A DNA stretch of 64,000 bases from Geomonas agri (GTDB lineage Bacteria; Desulfobacterota; Desulfuromonadia; Geobacterales; Geobacteraceae): contig NZ_JAINZO010000004.1 in assembly GCF_020179605.1 (NCBI RefSeq), positions 17,939-81,938 of the forward strand, in the 5' to 3' direction. The position numbers and the translations under genes are program-made. Under the pieces are notes generated by a model. It was given only the letters and a program-made list of their open reading frames with translations. It had not been told where the DNA came from and did no database searches. Positions 57,041-64,000 of the stretch are shown here, one piece after another; positions within the stretch are counted from its first letter, which is position 1, and every line of letters starts with the position of its first letter.

Positions 57041-57264
57041 CTCCAGATGCATGAAGCGACATCTGGGGTTGGTAACTGACGTCCGGTAGGCCAAGCCGAA
57101 AGGCTCATAGATCTCGTCCGTTATGGCATAAAAAGATCTGATAAGGATGGAGTCCTAAAATCTTCCAGCAACAAAACACCATCCCCACGGATTGAGCAGG
57201 TTCCACTGAACGTCAGTTATTTTCTCAGAAAAAGCTCGATGACCTACATCATCGGGCTTTTTTT
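57041..57264 (+). ncRNA. candidate structured RNA ending in a terminator
   Basis: On the plus strand CTCCAGATG/CATCTGGGG (57041-57049 and 57060-57068) forms a hairpin. TAACTGACGT (57073-57082) pairs perfectly over 10 bp with ACGTCAGTTA (57210-57219) and encloses AGCC-GAAA-GGCT (57094-57105, a GNRA tetraloop), AGATCT/AGATCT (57109 and 57134) and GGATGG/CCATCC (57145 and 57179). A strong terminator follows. No known class fits. The minus strand of 57030-57160 also has about 40 open codons, so a decayed coding fragment is an alternative. Confidence 0.4.
57231..57264 (+). terminator. rho-independent terminator
   Basis: AAAGCTCGATGA (57231-57242) and TCATCGGGCTTT (57249-57260) pair over 12 bp with one G-T wobble, then a run of T follows. 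No protein gene on the plus strand lies just upstream, which implies an unannotated transcript. On the minus strand the stem is followed by a shorter T run. Confidence 0.8.
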
Positions 57265-57458
57265 ATATATTTAGCGCATTGGACGCAGGTTCCTGCCGCG
57301 CCAGCCCGAGCTATCCGCTGATCCTGTGATCCTGCATCTGCCATCCCACAGGTCCAGAAGCGGGCTAAACAATATTAGCAAAATACAACAATATCAGACT
57401 TCGCAAATTTCGCTGCCGGTTGTCACGATTCCTTCCGCTTTCTGCTAAAATAGGCGAC

Positions 57459-58331
57459 ATGAATCTGGCCGACCTTCCTCTGCATCTGTGCCGTCTTTCC
57501 GAGCGGGAGATACTGGCGTACCGCCGTTACGGAAACGGACCGGCCAAGGTCATTCTCGTACACGGCCTCGCGGCCCGGTCCGAGACCTGGAGCGACCTCG
57601 TCCCTCTGTTCCCTGCCGACCACTACACCCTCTACCTCCTTGACCTACTTGGCTCCGGAGCCTCTTCGAAGCCCAAGGAAACCGATTATTCGATCCGCGG
57701 TCACAGCGCCCGCCTACTGGACTTTCTGGAGCATCAGGAACTGAAGCAGGTAACCCTGGTGGGGCATTCACTAGGTGGGGCAGTGGCCCTGCTCACCGCT
57801 GTGGAAGCCATGCTCCGCAAGGCAGAGGACCTGCTAACTGCGATGGTGATCATGGCCGGCCCTGGGTACATCCAGCGACTCCCGCTCATGGCTGAGATTT
57901 TCGAGAACCGGCTGGCGGCGGCATTGTTCGTTGCCCTCTACGCCCCGGACATCTGGATCAAGACCGGGCTCAAGATGGCCTACTACGACCCCAAACTGGT
58001 CGACCGGGAACATATCGCCAGGTACGCCCCCTGCTACCGTGACAAGGCGGCTAAGCGGGCGTTGGTGGCGACCTGCCGCAGCTTGGTACCACTGGACCAG
58101 GAACAGATCGCCGAACGTTACCAGGACCTGCGCCTGCCGGTCCTCCTACTCTGGGGAAGTCACGACCAGATCGTGCCGCTGTCACAGGGGACGAGGCTGC
58201 GGGATGCTATTGCAGGGGCGAATCTCCAGGTACTTGAGCAATGCGGCCATAATCCGCAAGAAGAAAAACCTGCAGAAACTTTCGCAATCCTGCACAGTTT
58301 CATCTCACGGAGGACTACCGGAACTGGATGA
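57459..58331 (+). CDS. alpha/beta hydrolase
   Basis: The 290-residue protein from ATG 57459 has the oxyanion region VHGLAARSETWSDLVPLF, LLDLLGSGASSKPKE, the nucleophile elbow LVGHSLGGAVALL (Ser near 108), the acid in LLWGSHDQIVPLSQG and the catalytic His in EQCGHNPQEEKP. It is a cytoplasmic esterase- or hydrolase-like protein of the lipase/MhpC type; the substrate is unknown. The upstream TTGTCA and TAAAAT (57420-57451) may be a promoter. A coding frame is open from TTG 57420, but that part is not conserved-looking. Confidence 0.88.
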   Translation: MNLADLPLHLCRLSEREILAYRRYGNGPAKVILVHGLAARSETWSDLVPLFPADHYTLYLLDLLGSGASSKPKETDYSIRGHSARLLDFLEHQELKQVTLVGHSLGGAVALLTAVEAMLRKAEDLLTAMVIMAGPGYIQRLPLMAEIFENRLAAALFVALYAPDIWIKTGLKMAYYDPKLVDREHIARYAPCYRDKAAKRALVATCRSLVPLDQEQIAERYQDLRLPVLLLWGSHDQIVPLSQGTRLRDAIAGANLQVLEQCGHNPQEEKPAETFAILHSFISRRTTGTG

Positions 58332-58417
58332 AGTCGCCCCAGGCATTGATCTTGGAGAGGTGAGGTGGTATCTTTGATGTGTTCTGTGACTATTTCATTC
58401 ATTAAGGAGATGGAGCA

Positions 58418-59104
58418 ATGACAGCACGCTTGATCGCAAGAATTATCGTTGGCATGACAACCGTTGCCTTGTTAGCAACCGGCTGCGCCACCAATCCTGA
58501 TGGAAGCTACGAATTCAAGAGGACCGGCTTGGGCGCATTGGGCGGCGCGGTACTGGGTGCAGGCGCCGGCGCACTCATCGGCGGCAAATCGCACCGCGGG
58601 CGCAACGCGGCCATCGGCGGCCTGACCGGTGCAGTGGTGGGCGGTGCGGTGGGCAACTACATGGACCGCCAGGCGGCCGCCCTCAAGAAGGAAATGCCGC
58701 AGGCTGAAGTCATCCGTGACGGGGACAAGGTCTACGTGGCTCTTCCTTCCGGCATTCTCTTCGATGTCGGCAAAGACACCCTGAAGCCTGAGGCGAAGGA
58801 CGCCCTGAGCAAGGCTGTCCCCACCCTTAGAGATTCCCAGACCACCATCGTCATCGAGGGTCACACCGACTCCACCGGCTCCGACGCCGTCAACCAGCCC
58901 TTGAGCGAGCGGCGCGCCGGCCGGGTGCGCGACTTCCTCGTATCGCAGGGAGTCCCGGGCTCCAAGATGGCGGCAGTCGGCTACGGGTCCACCCGCCCCG
59001 CGGTCCCCAATGACTCGGACGCGAACCGGGCCTTGAACCGCCGCGTGCAGATCGAACTCTCCCCCAACGAGAAGCTCAAAGCAGAGGGGAGCGGCAACAA
59101 CTGA
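58418..59104 (+). CDS. OmpA-family outer-membrane lipoprotein
   Basis: The 228-residue protein has a lipoprotein signal with lipobox LLATGC (Cys near 23), a glycine-zipper region (LGALGGAVLGAGAGALIGGK, IGGLTGAVVGGAVGNYM) and a C-terminal OmpA/Pal peptidoglycan-binding domain (ILFDVGKDTLKPEAKDALSK, VIEGHTDSTGSDAVNQPLSE, GYGSTRPAVPNDSDANRALN). It should anchor the outer membrane to peptidoglycan. AAGGAG precedes the ATG; a terminator follows. Confidence 0.94.
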   Translation: MTARLIARIIVGMTTVALLATGCATNPDGSYEFKRTGLGALGGAVLGAGAGALIGGKSHRGRNAAIGGLTGAVVGGAVGNYMDRQAAALKKEMPQAEVIRDGDKVYVALPSGILFDVGKDTLKPEAKDALSKAVPTLRDSQTTIVIEGHTDSTGSDAVNQPLSERRAGRVRDFLVSQGVPGSKMAAVGYGSTRPAVPNDSDANRALNRRVQIELSPNEKLKAEGSGNN

Positions 59105-59125
59105 TGCACCGGACATAGCACGAAA

Positions 59126-59161
59126 AAAGCGGGGCGCCTGCCAAGGCGCCCCGCTTTCCTT
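59126..59161 (+). terminator. rho-independent terminator of the OmpA lipoprotein gene
   Basis: AAAGCGGGGCGCCT (59126-59139) and AGGCGCCCCGCTTT (59144-59157) form a 14-bp perfect stem with a 4-nt loop, then CCTTT. It may serve the convergent pirin gene (stop at 59186) as well. Confidence 0.88.
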
Positions 59162-59185
59162 TCCCACTAGAGCTTCCAACCGCCG

Positions 59186-60085
59186 CTACTTCACGAACGT
59201 CCCCTTCTGGTACTCCTCAAACGCCACCTGCAGTTCCTCCTGGGTATTCATCACGATGGGCCCGTACCACGCAACCGGCTCGCCGATCGGCTTGCCCGAG
59301 ATGAGCAGGAAACGGACCGGTTTCCCCTGGGTGGTCACCGAGACCACGTCACCGTCTTCGAACAGGATCAGGTTCTCGGCACCGCACTCGCAGCGGCGCT
59401 CCAAGTCGAAGTAGTTCGTCCCCACCACCTCGTGTTCATAGGCATTACGTTCATGGTCGAAGTACCCTTCGCCGTCGATCACGTAGGCGAGGACGGTGTA
59501 GCCCCGCTTGATGGCGTGGGTGAAGGTCGCTCCCTCCGGCATGGTAACATCGAGATACTCCGGATCGGCTACCACGTCCCGCACCGGCCCCTGGCCCCCT
59601 CCAGCCGTGCCGGCGATCACCTTCACCTTGATCCCGTTCATGGTCACCTCCGGGATCTCGTCGGCGACGATGCCCCGGTAGCGGGGCGGCATCATCTTGT
59701 GCGAGGCGGGGAGGTTGGCCCAGAGCTGGAAGCCCCACATGAGTCCCTCGTCGTCCCCCAAGGGCATTTCCTGGTGAATGATGCCGCTGCCGGCGGTCAT
59801 CCACTGCAGGTCACCCGGACCGATCACTCCCTTGTTGCCCATGCTGTCACCGTGCTCGACCCTACCGTGCAGCACGTAGGTTATGGTCTCGATGCCGCGG
59901 TGCGGATGCCAGGGGAACCCTTTCAGATAGTGAGGCGGATAGTTGGAATGAAAGTCGTCCATGAGCAGGAACGGATCGAACAGGGGCACCTCGTGGTTGC
60001 CGAAGGCCCGCTTCAGGTGCACACCAGCCCCCTCGATGGTGGGCTTGCTTTTCCAGACCTTCTTGATCTTGCGCAGAGCGTCCAT
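59186..60085 (-). CDS. pirin family protein
   Basis: The 299-residue bicupin starts at ATG 60085 behind AAAGGAGG. Metal ligands of the N-terminal cupin are seen in FPWHPHRGIETITYVLHGRV and GSGIIHQEMPL (His-x-His, His, Glu), and the second cupin follows (GEGYFDHERNAYEHEVVG). Some bacterial pirins are quercetinases or regulate pyruvate dehydrogenase; the role here is unknown. It is 50 nt downstream of the DJ-1/PfpI gene and probably cotranscribed. Confidence 0.92.
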   Translation of the reverse strand: MDALRKIKKVWKSKPTIEGAGVHLKRAFGNHEVPLFDPFLLMDDFHSNYPPHYLKGFPWHPHRGIETITYVLHGRVEHGDSMGNKGVIGPGDLQWMTAGSGIIHQEMPLGDDEGLMWGFQLWANLPASHKMMPPRYRGIVADEIPEVTMNGIKVKVIAGTAGGGQGPVRDVVADPEYLDVTMPEGATFTHAIKRGYTVLAYVIDGEGYFDHERNAYEHEVVGTNYFDLERRCECGAENLILFEDGDVVSVTTQGKPVRFLLISGKPIGEPVAWYGPIVMNTQEELQVAFEEYQKGTFVK

Positions 60086-60135
60086 AACGCCTCCTTTCCC
60101 TCTCCGTAGAACCTGGTCGAGCACTCTGCCCTTGC

Positions 60136-60819
60136 TTATCGTGCCTTCAGCACTTTGAGCAGGGCCTCCGCGGCTGGCGCCGAGGATGCCGGATTCTGTC
60201 CCGTTACCAGCTTGCCATCGACCTCGACGAACGGTCCCCATACCGGACCGCGCTGGAACTGTGCACCCCGCTCCTTCAGCCTATCCTCGAGCAGGAAGGG
60301 AACCACGTCGGTCAGCCCCACAGCCTCCTCCTCATCATTAGTGAACCCGGTGACCCGCTTGCCCCTCACCAGGAAATCGCCGTCAGTACCCTTCACGTCG
60401 CCCAGCACAGCCGGGGCGTGGCAGACTGCCGCTATCGGCTTGTCCGCGCGGGCAAACGCTTCGATCAGCGCAATGGCATCAGACTCGACGGCGAGATCCC
60501 AAAGGGGACCATGCCCCCCCGGGAAGAAGATGGCGTCGTAATCATTGACCGAAACCTCGCGCAACCGTAGCGAATGGGCCAGATCATCCTGTGCCGCCGG
60601 GTCTGCCTTGAAACGACGGGTCGCTTCAGTCTCGTTGTCGGGCAGGTTGCTTTTCGGGTCGACCGGCGGCATCCCTCCTCTGGGCGACGCTATGGTGATC
60701 TTGGCTCCGGCATCACGGAACACGTAATAGGGGGCCGCCAGTTCTTCCAACCAGAAGCCTGTCTTCTCCCCGGTATCCCCCAGTTTGTCATGGGAGGTGA
60801 CCACTAACAGTATTTTCAT
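60136..60819 (-). CDS. DJ-1/PfpI family protein (Hsp31-like)
   Basis: The 227-residue protein starts at ATG 60819 behind AAAAGGAG. It has the class I glutamine-amidotransferase-like fold with the nucleophile elbow AAVCHAPAVLGDV (Cys near 128), the acidic residue in FFPGGHGPLWDLA and KTGFWLEELAAPYYVF, typical of the Hsp31/glyoxalase III group. Such proteins protect against methylglyoxal or act as chaperones. With pirin downstream it forms a two-gene stress-type operon. Confidence 0.92.
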   Translation of the reverse strand: MKILLVVTSHDKLGDTGEKTGFWLEELAAPYYVFRDAGAKITIASPRGGMPPVDPKSNLPDNETEATRRFKADPAAQDDLAHSLRLREVSVNDYDAIFFPGGHGPLWDLAVESDAIALIEAFARADKPIAAVCHAPAVLGDVKGTDGDFLVRGKRVTGFTNDEEEAVGLTDVVPFLLEDRLKERGAQFQRGPVWGPFVEVDGKLVTGQNPASSAPAAEALLKVLKAR

Positions 60820-60978
60820 GACTGACTCCTTTTAAGTTACCTGTGAAGCGATGGGCACGATGCCACAATTCGCACCTGTATGTGTGTACCTCATCCAGAA
60901 GGATTATCAACCTGAGGAAGCAAAACCTTTGCTGCAGGGTACGAGGTGATAATGGCAAGCTCAGTTTGGGCCCGGAGG

Positions 60979-61007
60979 TTGACAGCCCGGACATCCGTGC
61001 TTAGGTT
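60979..61007 (+). promoter_or_regulatory. sigma-70 type promoter of lon
   Basis: TTGACA (60979-60984) and, after 17 nt, TAGGTT (61002-61007) form a probable promoter. A short palindrome GGTTTTA-T-TAAAACC (61004-61018) lies at the expected start of transcription, just before the ribosome site CCAGGAG. Confidence 0.55.
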
Positions 61008-61035
61008 TTATTAAAACCACACCAGGAGTCTCATC

Positions 61036-63441
61036 ATGAGCCAACAGGACGTTGAAATAGTCGAAGCCGAAGTGAATGGGAAGCAGCAGCAGGAAGGCGG
61101 CCTGGTGCTGGCTTCGGAAGTCTTGCCACTGGGACTTCCCATCATACCGCTGCGGCCACGCCCCGCGTTCCCCAACATGCTGATCCCGATGGTGCTGAAC
61201 GACCCGCACCAGGTACAGGCGATCAAGCGGGCAATGGAGACACCGGGCCAGGCAATAGGCCTGGTGCTGGTAAAGGACCCGGACAAGCCAGACGGGGCAG
61301 ACAACCTACACCAAGTCGGTGTCGCAGGAAAGATCGTCAAGATGATGCACCTCGACGAGCAGAACGCACAGTTCCTGCTCAACACGCTGGAACGTTTCAC
61401 CATGGTGGAACTGCACGAGAATGACGGGGCCCTCTTCGCGACCGTCAACTACCAGTACGGAACCGAGCTTTCCGTCAACCCGGAGTTGAAGGCATATTCC
61501 ATGGCCGTTGTCAGCACCCTCAAGGAGCTGGTCCAGATCAATCCGCTGTACTCCGAGGAAATCAAAATGTTCCTAGGGCGGTCGAGCATCGATGATCCGG
61601 GCAAGCTTGCAGACTTCGCCGCCAGCCTCACCTCCGCAGACGGGCAAGACCTACAGCGGGTGCTGGAACTCTTCGACGTACGCAAGAGGATCGATCTCGT
61701 ACTCACCCTGCTCAAGAAGGAGCTGGAGGTATCGCGGCTGCAAACCAAGATCACCAAGCAGATCGAGGAGAAGATCAGCCAGCAGCAGCGTGAATTCTTC
61801 CTGCGCGAGCAGTTGAAAGCCATCAAGAAGGAACTGGGACTTGAAAAGGAAGGCAAAGCCGCCGAGGCCGAGAAGTTCGAGGAGCGCCTGAAACATCTCA
61901 AACTGAACGACGAGGCGCAGCGAGCGGTCAGCGACGAACTGGAGAAATTCAAACTGCTGGAGCCAGCCTCGGCCGAGTACCACGTAACACGCAACTACCT
62001 TGACTGGCTTACCATCCTGCCTTGGGGCAAATACAGCAAGGACTCGTTCAATGTCGACAGGGCGAGGAAGATCCTGGACCGGGATCACCACGGGTTGAAT
62101 GACGTGAAAGACAGGATCACGGAATTTGTTGCCGTGGGCAAGATGAAGGGCGACATCTCCGGTTCCATCCTCTGCCTGGTCGGACCGCCGGGAGTGGGCA
62201 AGACGTCCATCGGCAAAAGCATCGCCGATGCCCTGGGGCGCTCCTTCTTCCGCTTCTCCCTAGGCGGCATGCGCGACGAGGCGGAGATCAAGGGACACCG
62301 CCGCACCTACATAGGCGCCATGCCCGGCAAGTTCGTCCAGGCAATGAAGAGCGCGGGAACCTCAAACCCGGTGCTGATGCTGGACGAGATCGACAAGATC
62401 GGCGCGTCCTTCCAGGGGGATCCGGCATCCGCACTTTTGGAGGTGCTCGATCCGGAGCAGAATGGGACCTTCCGGGACCACTACCTTGATGTCCCCTTCG
62501 ATCTCTCCAACGTTCTCTTCATCGCAACGGCCAACCAGTTGGACACCATCCCCGCACCACTGCTGGACCGGATGGAAATCATCCGGCTGTCGGGATACGT
62601 GCTTGAAGAGAAGATGGAGATTGCCAAACGCTACCTGATCCCGAAAGCACTGAAGAACCACGGGCTGAAGCACGGCCAGGTCACAATCAAAAAGGAAGCA
62701 CTTGCGGCACTGATCGACGGCTGGGCCCGTGAAGCCGGCGTGCGCACCCTGGAGAACAGGATCAAGAAGCTGATGCGGAAAGCGGCCATGGAGTTCGCCA
62801 GCGGCAGAACCGAGCCCATCGTGGTCACCAAGAAAGATCTAGCTGAGTACCTGGGTCAGCCAGTGTTCACGACAGAAGAGATTTTCGAAGGAGTACCGGG
62901 CGTCGTGACCGGCCTGGCGTGGACCAGCATGGGAGGCGCCACGCTTCCCATCGAGGCCACGGCCATGGCCAGTAAAGGTAAGGGCTTCAGGCAGACGGGG
63001 CAGCTGGGCAACGTGATGATCGAGAGCTCGGAGATCGCCTATTCCTTCGTGATGGCACACTTGAAGACGTACGGTGCGCCGGATGATTACTTCGACACCC
63101 ACTTCGTGCACCTGCACGTTCCCGCCGGTGCCACCCCGAAGGATGGTCCTTCTGCAGGGGTAACCATGGCAACGGCATTGGTCTCGATGATACAAGGAAA
63201 GTCGGTACGTAAGAAATTAGGCATGACCGGCGAGTTGACCCTCACCGGGCGAGTACTCCCGATTGGTGGCGTAAAGGAAAAGACCATCGCCGCACGACGG
63301 GCCGGCCTGAGGGTCCTGATCTTCCCCGAGGCCAACCGGAAGGATTTCCTGGAACTACCGGACTATCTGAAGGAAGGACTGGAAGTGCACTATGCCAAGG
63401 AATACAAAGATGTCTTCAAAGTAGCCTTCGGCAAAGACTAA
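61036..63441 (+). CDS. lon: ATP-dependent protease La (Lon)
   Basis: The 801-residue protein has the Lon substrate-binding N-domain (LPLGLPIIPLRPRPAFPNML), coiled coil (EEKISQQQREFFLREQLKAI), AAA+ module with Walker A LVGPPGVGKTSIGKS and Walker B PVLMLDEIDKIG, and the protease domain with catalytic Ser in KDGPSAGVTMATALV and Lys in PIGGVKEKTIAARRAG. It degrades damaged and regulatory proteins in the cytosol. It may not be the only Lon of the genome. It is convergent with the rRNA operon. Confidence 0.96.
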   Translation: MSQQDVEIVEAEVNGKQQQEGGLVLASEVLPLGLPIIPLRPRPAFPNMLIPMVLNDPHQVQAIKRAMETPGQAIGLVLVKDPDKPDGADNLHQVGVAGKIVKMMHLDEQNAQFLLNTLERFTMVELHENDGALFATVNYQYGTELSVNPELKAYSMAVVSTLKELVQINPLYSEEIKMFLGRSSIDDPGKLADFAASLTSADGQDLQRVLELFDVRKRIDLVLTLLKKELEVSRLQTKITKQIEEKISQQQREFFLREQLKAIKKELGLEKEGKAAEAEKFEERLKHLKLNDEAQRAVSDELEKFKLLEPASAEYHVTRNYLDWLTILPWGKYSKDSFNVDRARKILDRDHHGLNDVKDRITEFVAVGKMKGDISGSILCLVGPPGVGKTSIGKSIADALGRSFFRFSLGGMRDEAEIKGHRRTYIGAMPGKFVQAMKSAGTSNPVLMLDEIDKIGASFQGDPASALLEVLDPEQNGTFRDHYLDVPFDLSNVLFIATANQLDTIPAPLLDRMEIIRLSGYVLEEKMEIAKRYLIPKALKNHGLKHGQVTIKKEALAALIDGWAREAGVRTLENRIKKLMRKAAMEFASGRTEPIVVTKKDLAEYLGQPVFTTEEIFEGVPGVVTGLAWTSMGGATLPIEATAMASKGKGFRQTGQLGNVMIESSEIAYSFVMAHLKTYGAPDDYFDTHFVHLHVPAGATPKDGPSAGVTMATALVSMIQGKSVRKKLGMTGELTLTGRVLPIGGVKEKTIAARRAGLRVLIFPEANRKDFLELPDYLKEGLEVHYAKEYKDVFKVAFGKD

Positions 63442-63471
63442 AGGAGAATAGAAGCAGCTGGAGCATCCCCC

Positions 63472-63498
63472 CTCTCCCCCCGGGAGAGGGGCGGGGGT
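63472..63498. repeat. CCCTCTCCCCCC/GGGAGAGGG intergenic palindrome
   Basis: CCCTCTCCC faces GGGAGAGGG with only CCC between the arms, followed by CGGGGGTGAGGG. A similar C/G-rich palindrome (CTCCTCCCCCC/GGAGGGGGGAG) occurs near 47500. It looks like a dispersed intergenic repeat. Confidence 0.45.
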
Positions 63499-63568
63499 GA
63501 GGGCGCTGCCACAGCGGGAATCGAGGTACCGCATGACAAGTAAGCCAGAAGTTCAAACGCTGGACGCG

Positions 63569-63602
63569 AAAAAGCCCCGTCTGGAATCAGACGGGGCTTT
63601 TT
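63569..63602. terminator. bidirectional terminator between lon and the rRNA operon
   Basis: AAAAAGCCCCGTCTG (63569-63583) and CAGACGGGGCTTTTT (63588-63602) form a 15-bp stem with a 4-nt loop. A/T runs on both sides let it end both lon (plus) and the rRNA operon (minus). Confidence 0.92.
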
Positions 63603-63612
63603 CAATTAAATT

Positions 63613-63727
<115 letters not shown>

Positions 63728-63813
63728 GAAACTCGTAGCTTGGGCATAACGCCCGCGCAATATGTTTCTCACAATCGCATTTCGTGTCTGTAGGATTTTT
63801 TGGCAGTGTATGA

Positions 63814-63841
63814 TCGGGGGGTGGAGGTCCACCCCCCTCTC
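63814..63841. other. hairpin in the 23S-5S spacer
   Basis: GGGGGGTGGA and TCCACCCCCC form a 10-bp stem in the 23S-5S spacer. This is probably a processing signal for the rRNA precursor. Confidence 0.5.
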
Positions 63842-63852
63842 TAAGAATTTTT

Positions 63853-64000
63853 TATGGTCAAGCCTCACGGCCGATTAGTACCGGTAAGCTGAACGCATTA
63901 CTGCGCTTACACACCCGGCCTATCAACGTTGTGGTCTACAACGGGCCTTTAGGGGATTGCTCCCAGGGATACCTAATCTTGAAGGAGGCTTCCCGCTTAG
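63853..64000 (-). rRNA. rrl: 23S ribosomal RNA, 3' end only
   Basis: The minus strand carries the end of a 23S gene: AAGCGGGAAGCCTCCTTCAA, AGGTATCCCTGGGAGCAATC, ACCACAACGTTGATAGGCCG, GTGTGTAAGCGCAGTAATGC and CTAATCGGCCGTGAGGCTTG, ending in ACCATA. The rest lies beyond the window. Confidence 0.95.

Noticed and set aside
57041..57120. c-di-GMP (GEMM) riboswitch, suggested by CCGGTAGG and a GNRA loop
   Set aside because: The conserved GEMM core sequence and its second helix are missing; only scattered similarity.

Overview
The window looks like a chromosomal segment of a Geobacter-like member of the Desulfuromonadia (Geobacter/Citrifermentans/Geomonas type). Grounds: high GC in most of the window, a Rieske / cytochrome b / five-haem cytochrome c operon, a large CheA-W-R-D-B operon with FliA-type promoters, hybrid cluster protein behind an HcpR-like palindrome, a Tad pilus remnant, PPK1, Lon, and the 5S plus 3' end of the 23S rRNA gene on the minus strand. 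There are no tRNAs, CRISPR arrays or prophage modules.

Layout. (1) 1-13 kb is lower-GC and accessory. It holds two TMTC-like membrane/TPR proteins (one cut by the window edge), a YfhO-type membrane protein, three exported Sel1-repeat proteins, an exported OB-fold-like protein, and decayed transposases of three families. (2) 13-21.7 kb is redox and metalloid related: an HMA protein and a DUF2318-type Fe-S protein, a ferredoxin coupled to a histidine kinase, an SDR, an ArsS radical SAM protein whose C-terminus appears to need selenocysteine at an in-frame TGA, and the bc-type quinol-oxidising complex. (3) 21.7-26.06 kb is a minus-strand set (acetyltransferase, ACP, NAD-synthase-like, acyl-CoA ligase, 5'-truncated asparagine-synthase-like). 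(4) At about 26.06 kb that set abuts, back to back, a 5'-truncated cpaF followed by tadB and tadC, so a rearrangement or assembly breakpoint lies here. (5) 30.7-42.9 kb is one chemotaxis operon (STAS, CheA, CheW, MCP, CheR, CheD, CheB, two sensor kinases, a receiver protein, a stand-alone CheB methylesterase) behind a sigma-28-like promoter. A second such promoter precedes an unrecognised 90-residue protein at 45.2 kb. (6) 43-50.9 kb holds a LysR/MFS pair, hcp, a Cys-rich small protein and PPK1 with a histone-H1-like N-terminal tail. (7) 51-57 kb is a probable biosynthetic cluster: type III polyketide synthase, U32-family protein, methyltransferase and two cobalamin-type radical SAM proteins. 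(8) 57-64 kb contains a possible structured RNA with a strong terminator, an alpha/beta hydrolase, an OmpA lipoprotein, pirin, a DJ-1/PfpI protein, lon and the rRNA end.

The most interesting items are the selenocysteine ArsS, the type III PKS / U32 / B12-radical-SAM cluster, the asnB-cpaF breakpoint, the two sigma-28 promoters, and a 27-residue peptide in the Tad locus whose Shine-Dalgarno matches the whole 16S tail. All family assignments were made by eye from the translated sequence; no database search was run.
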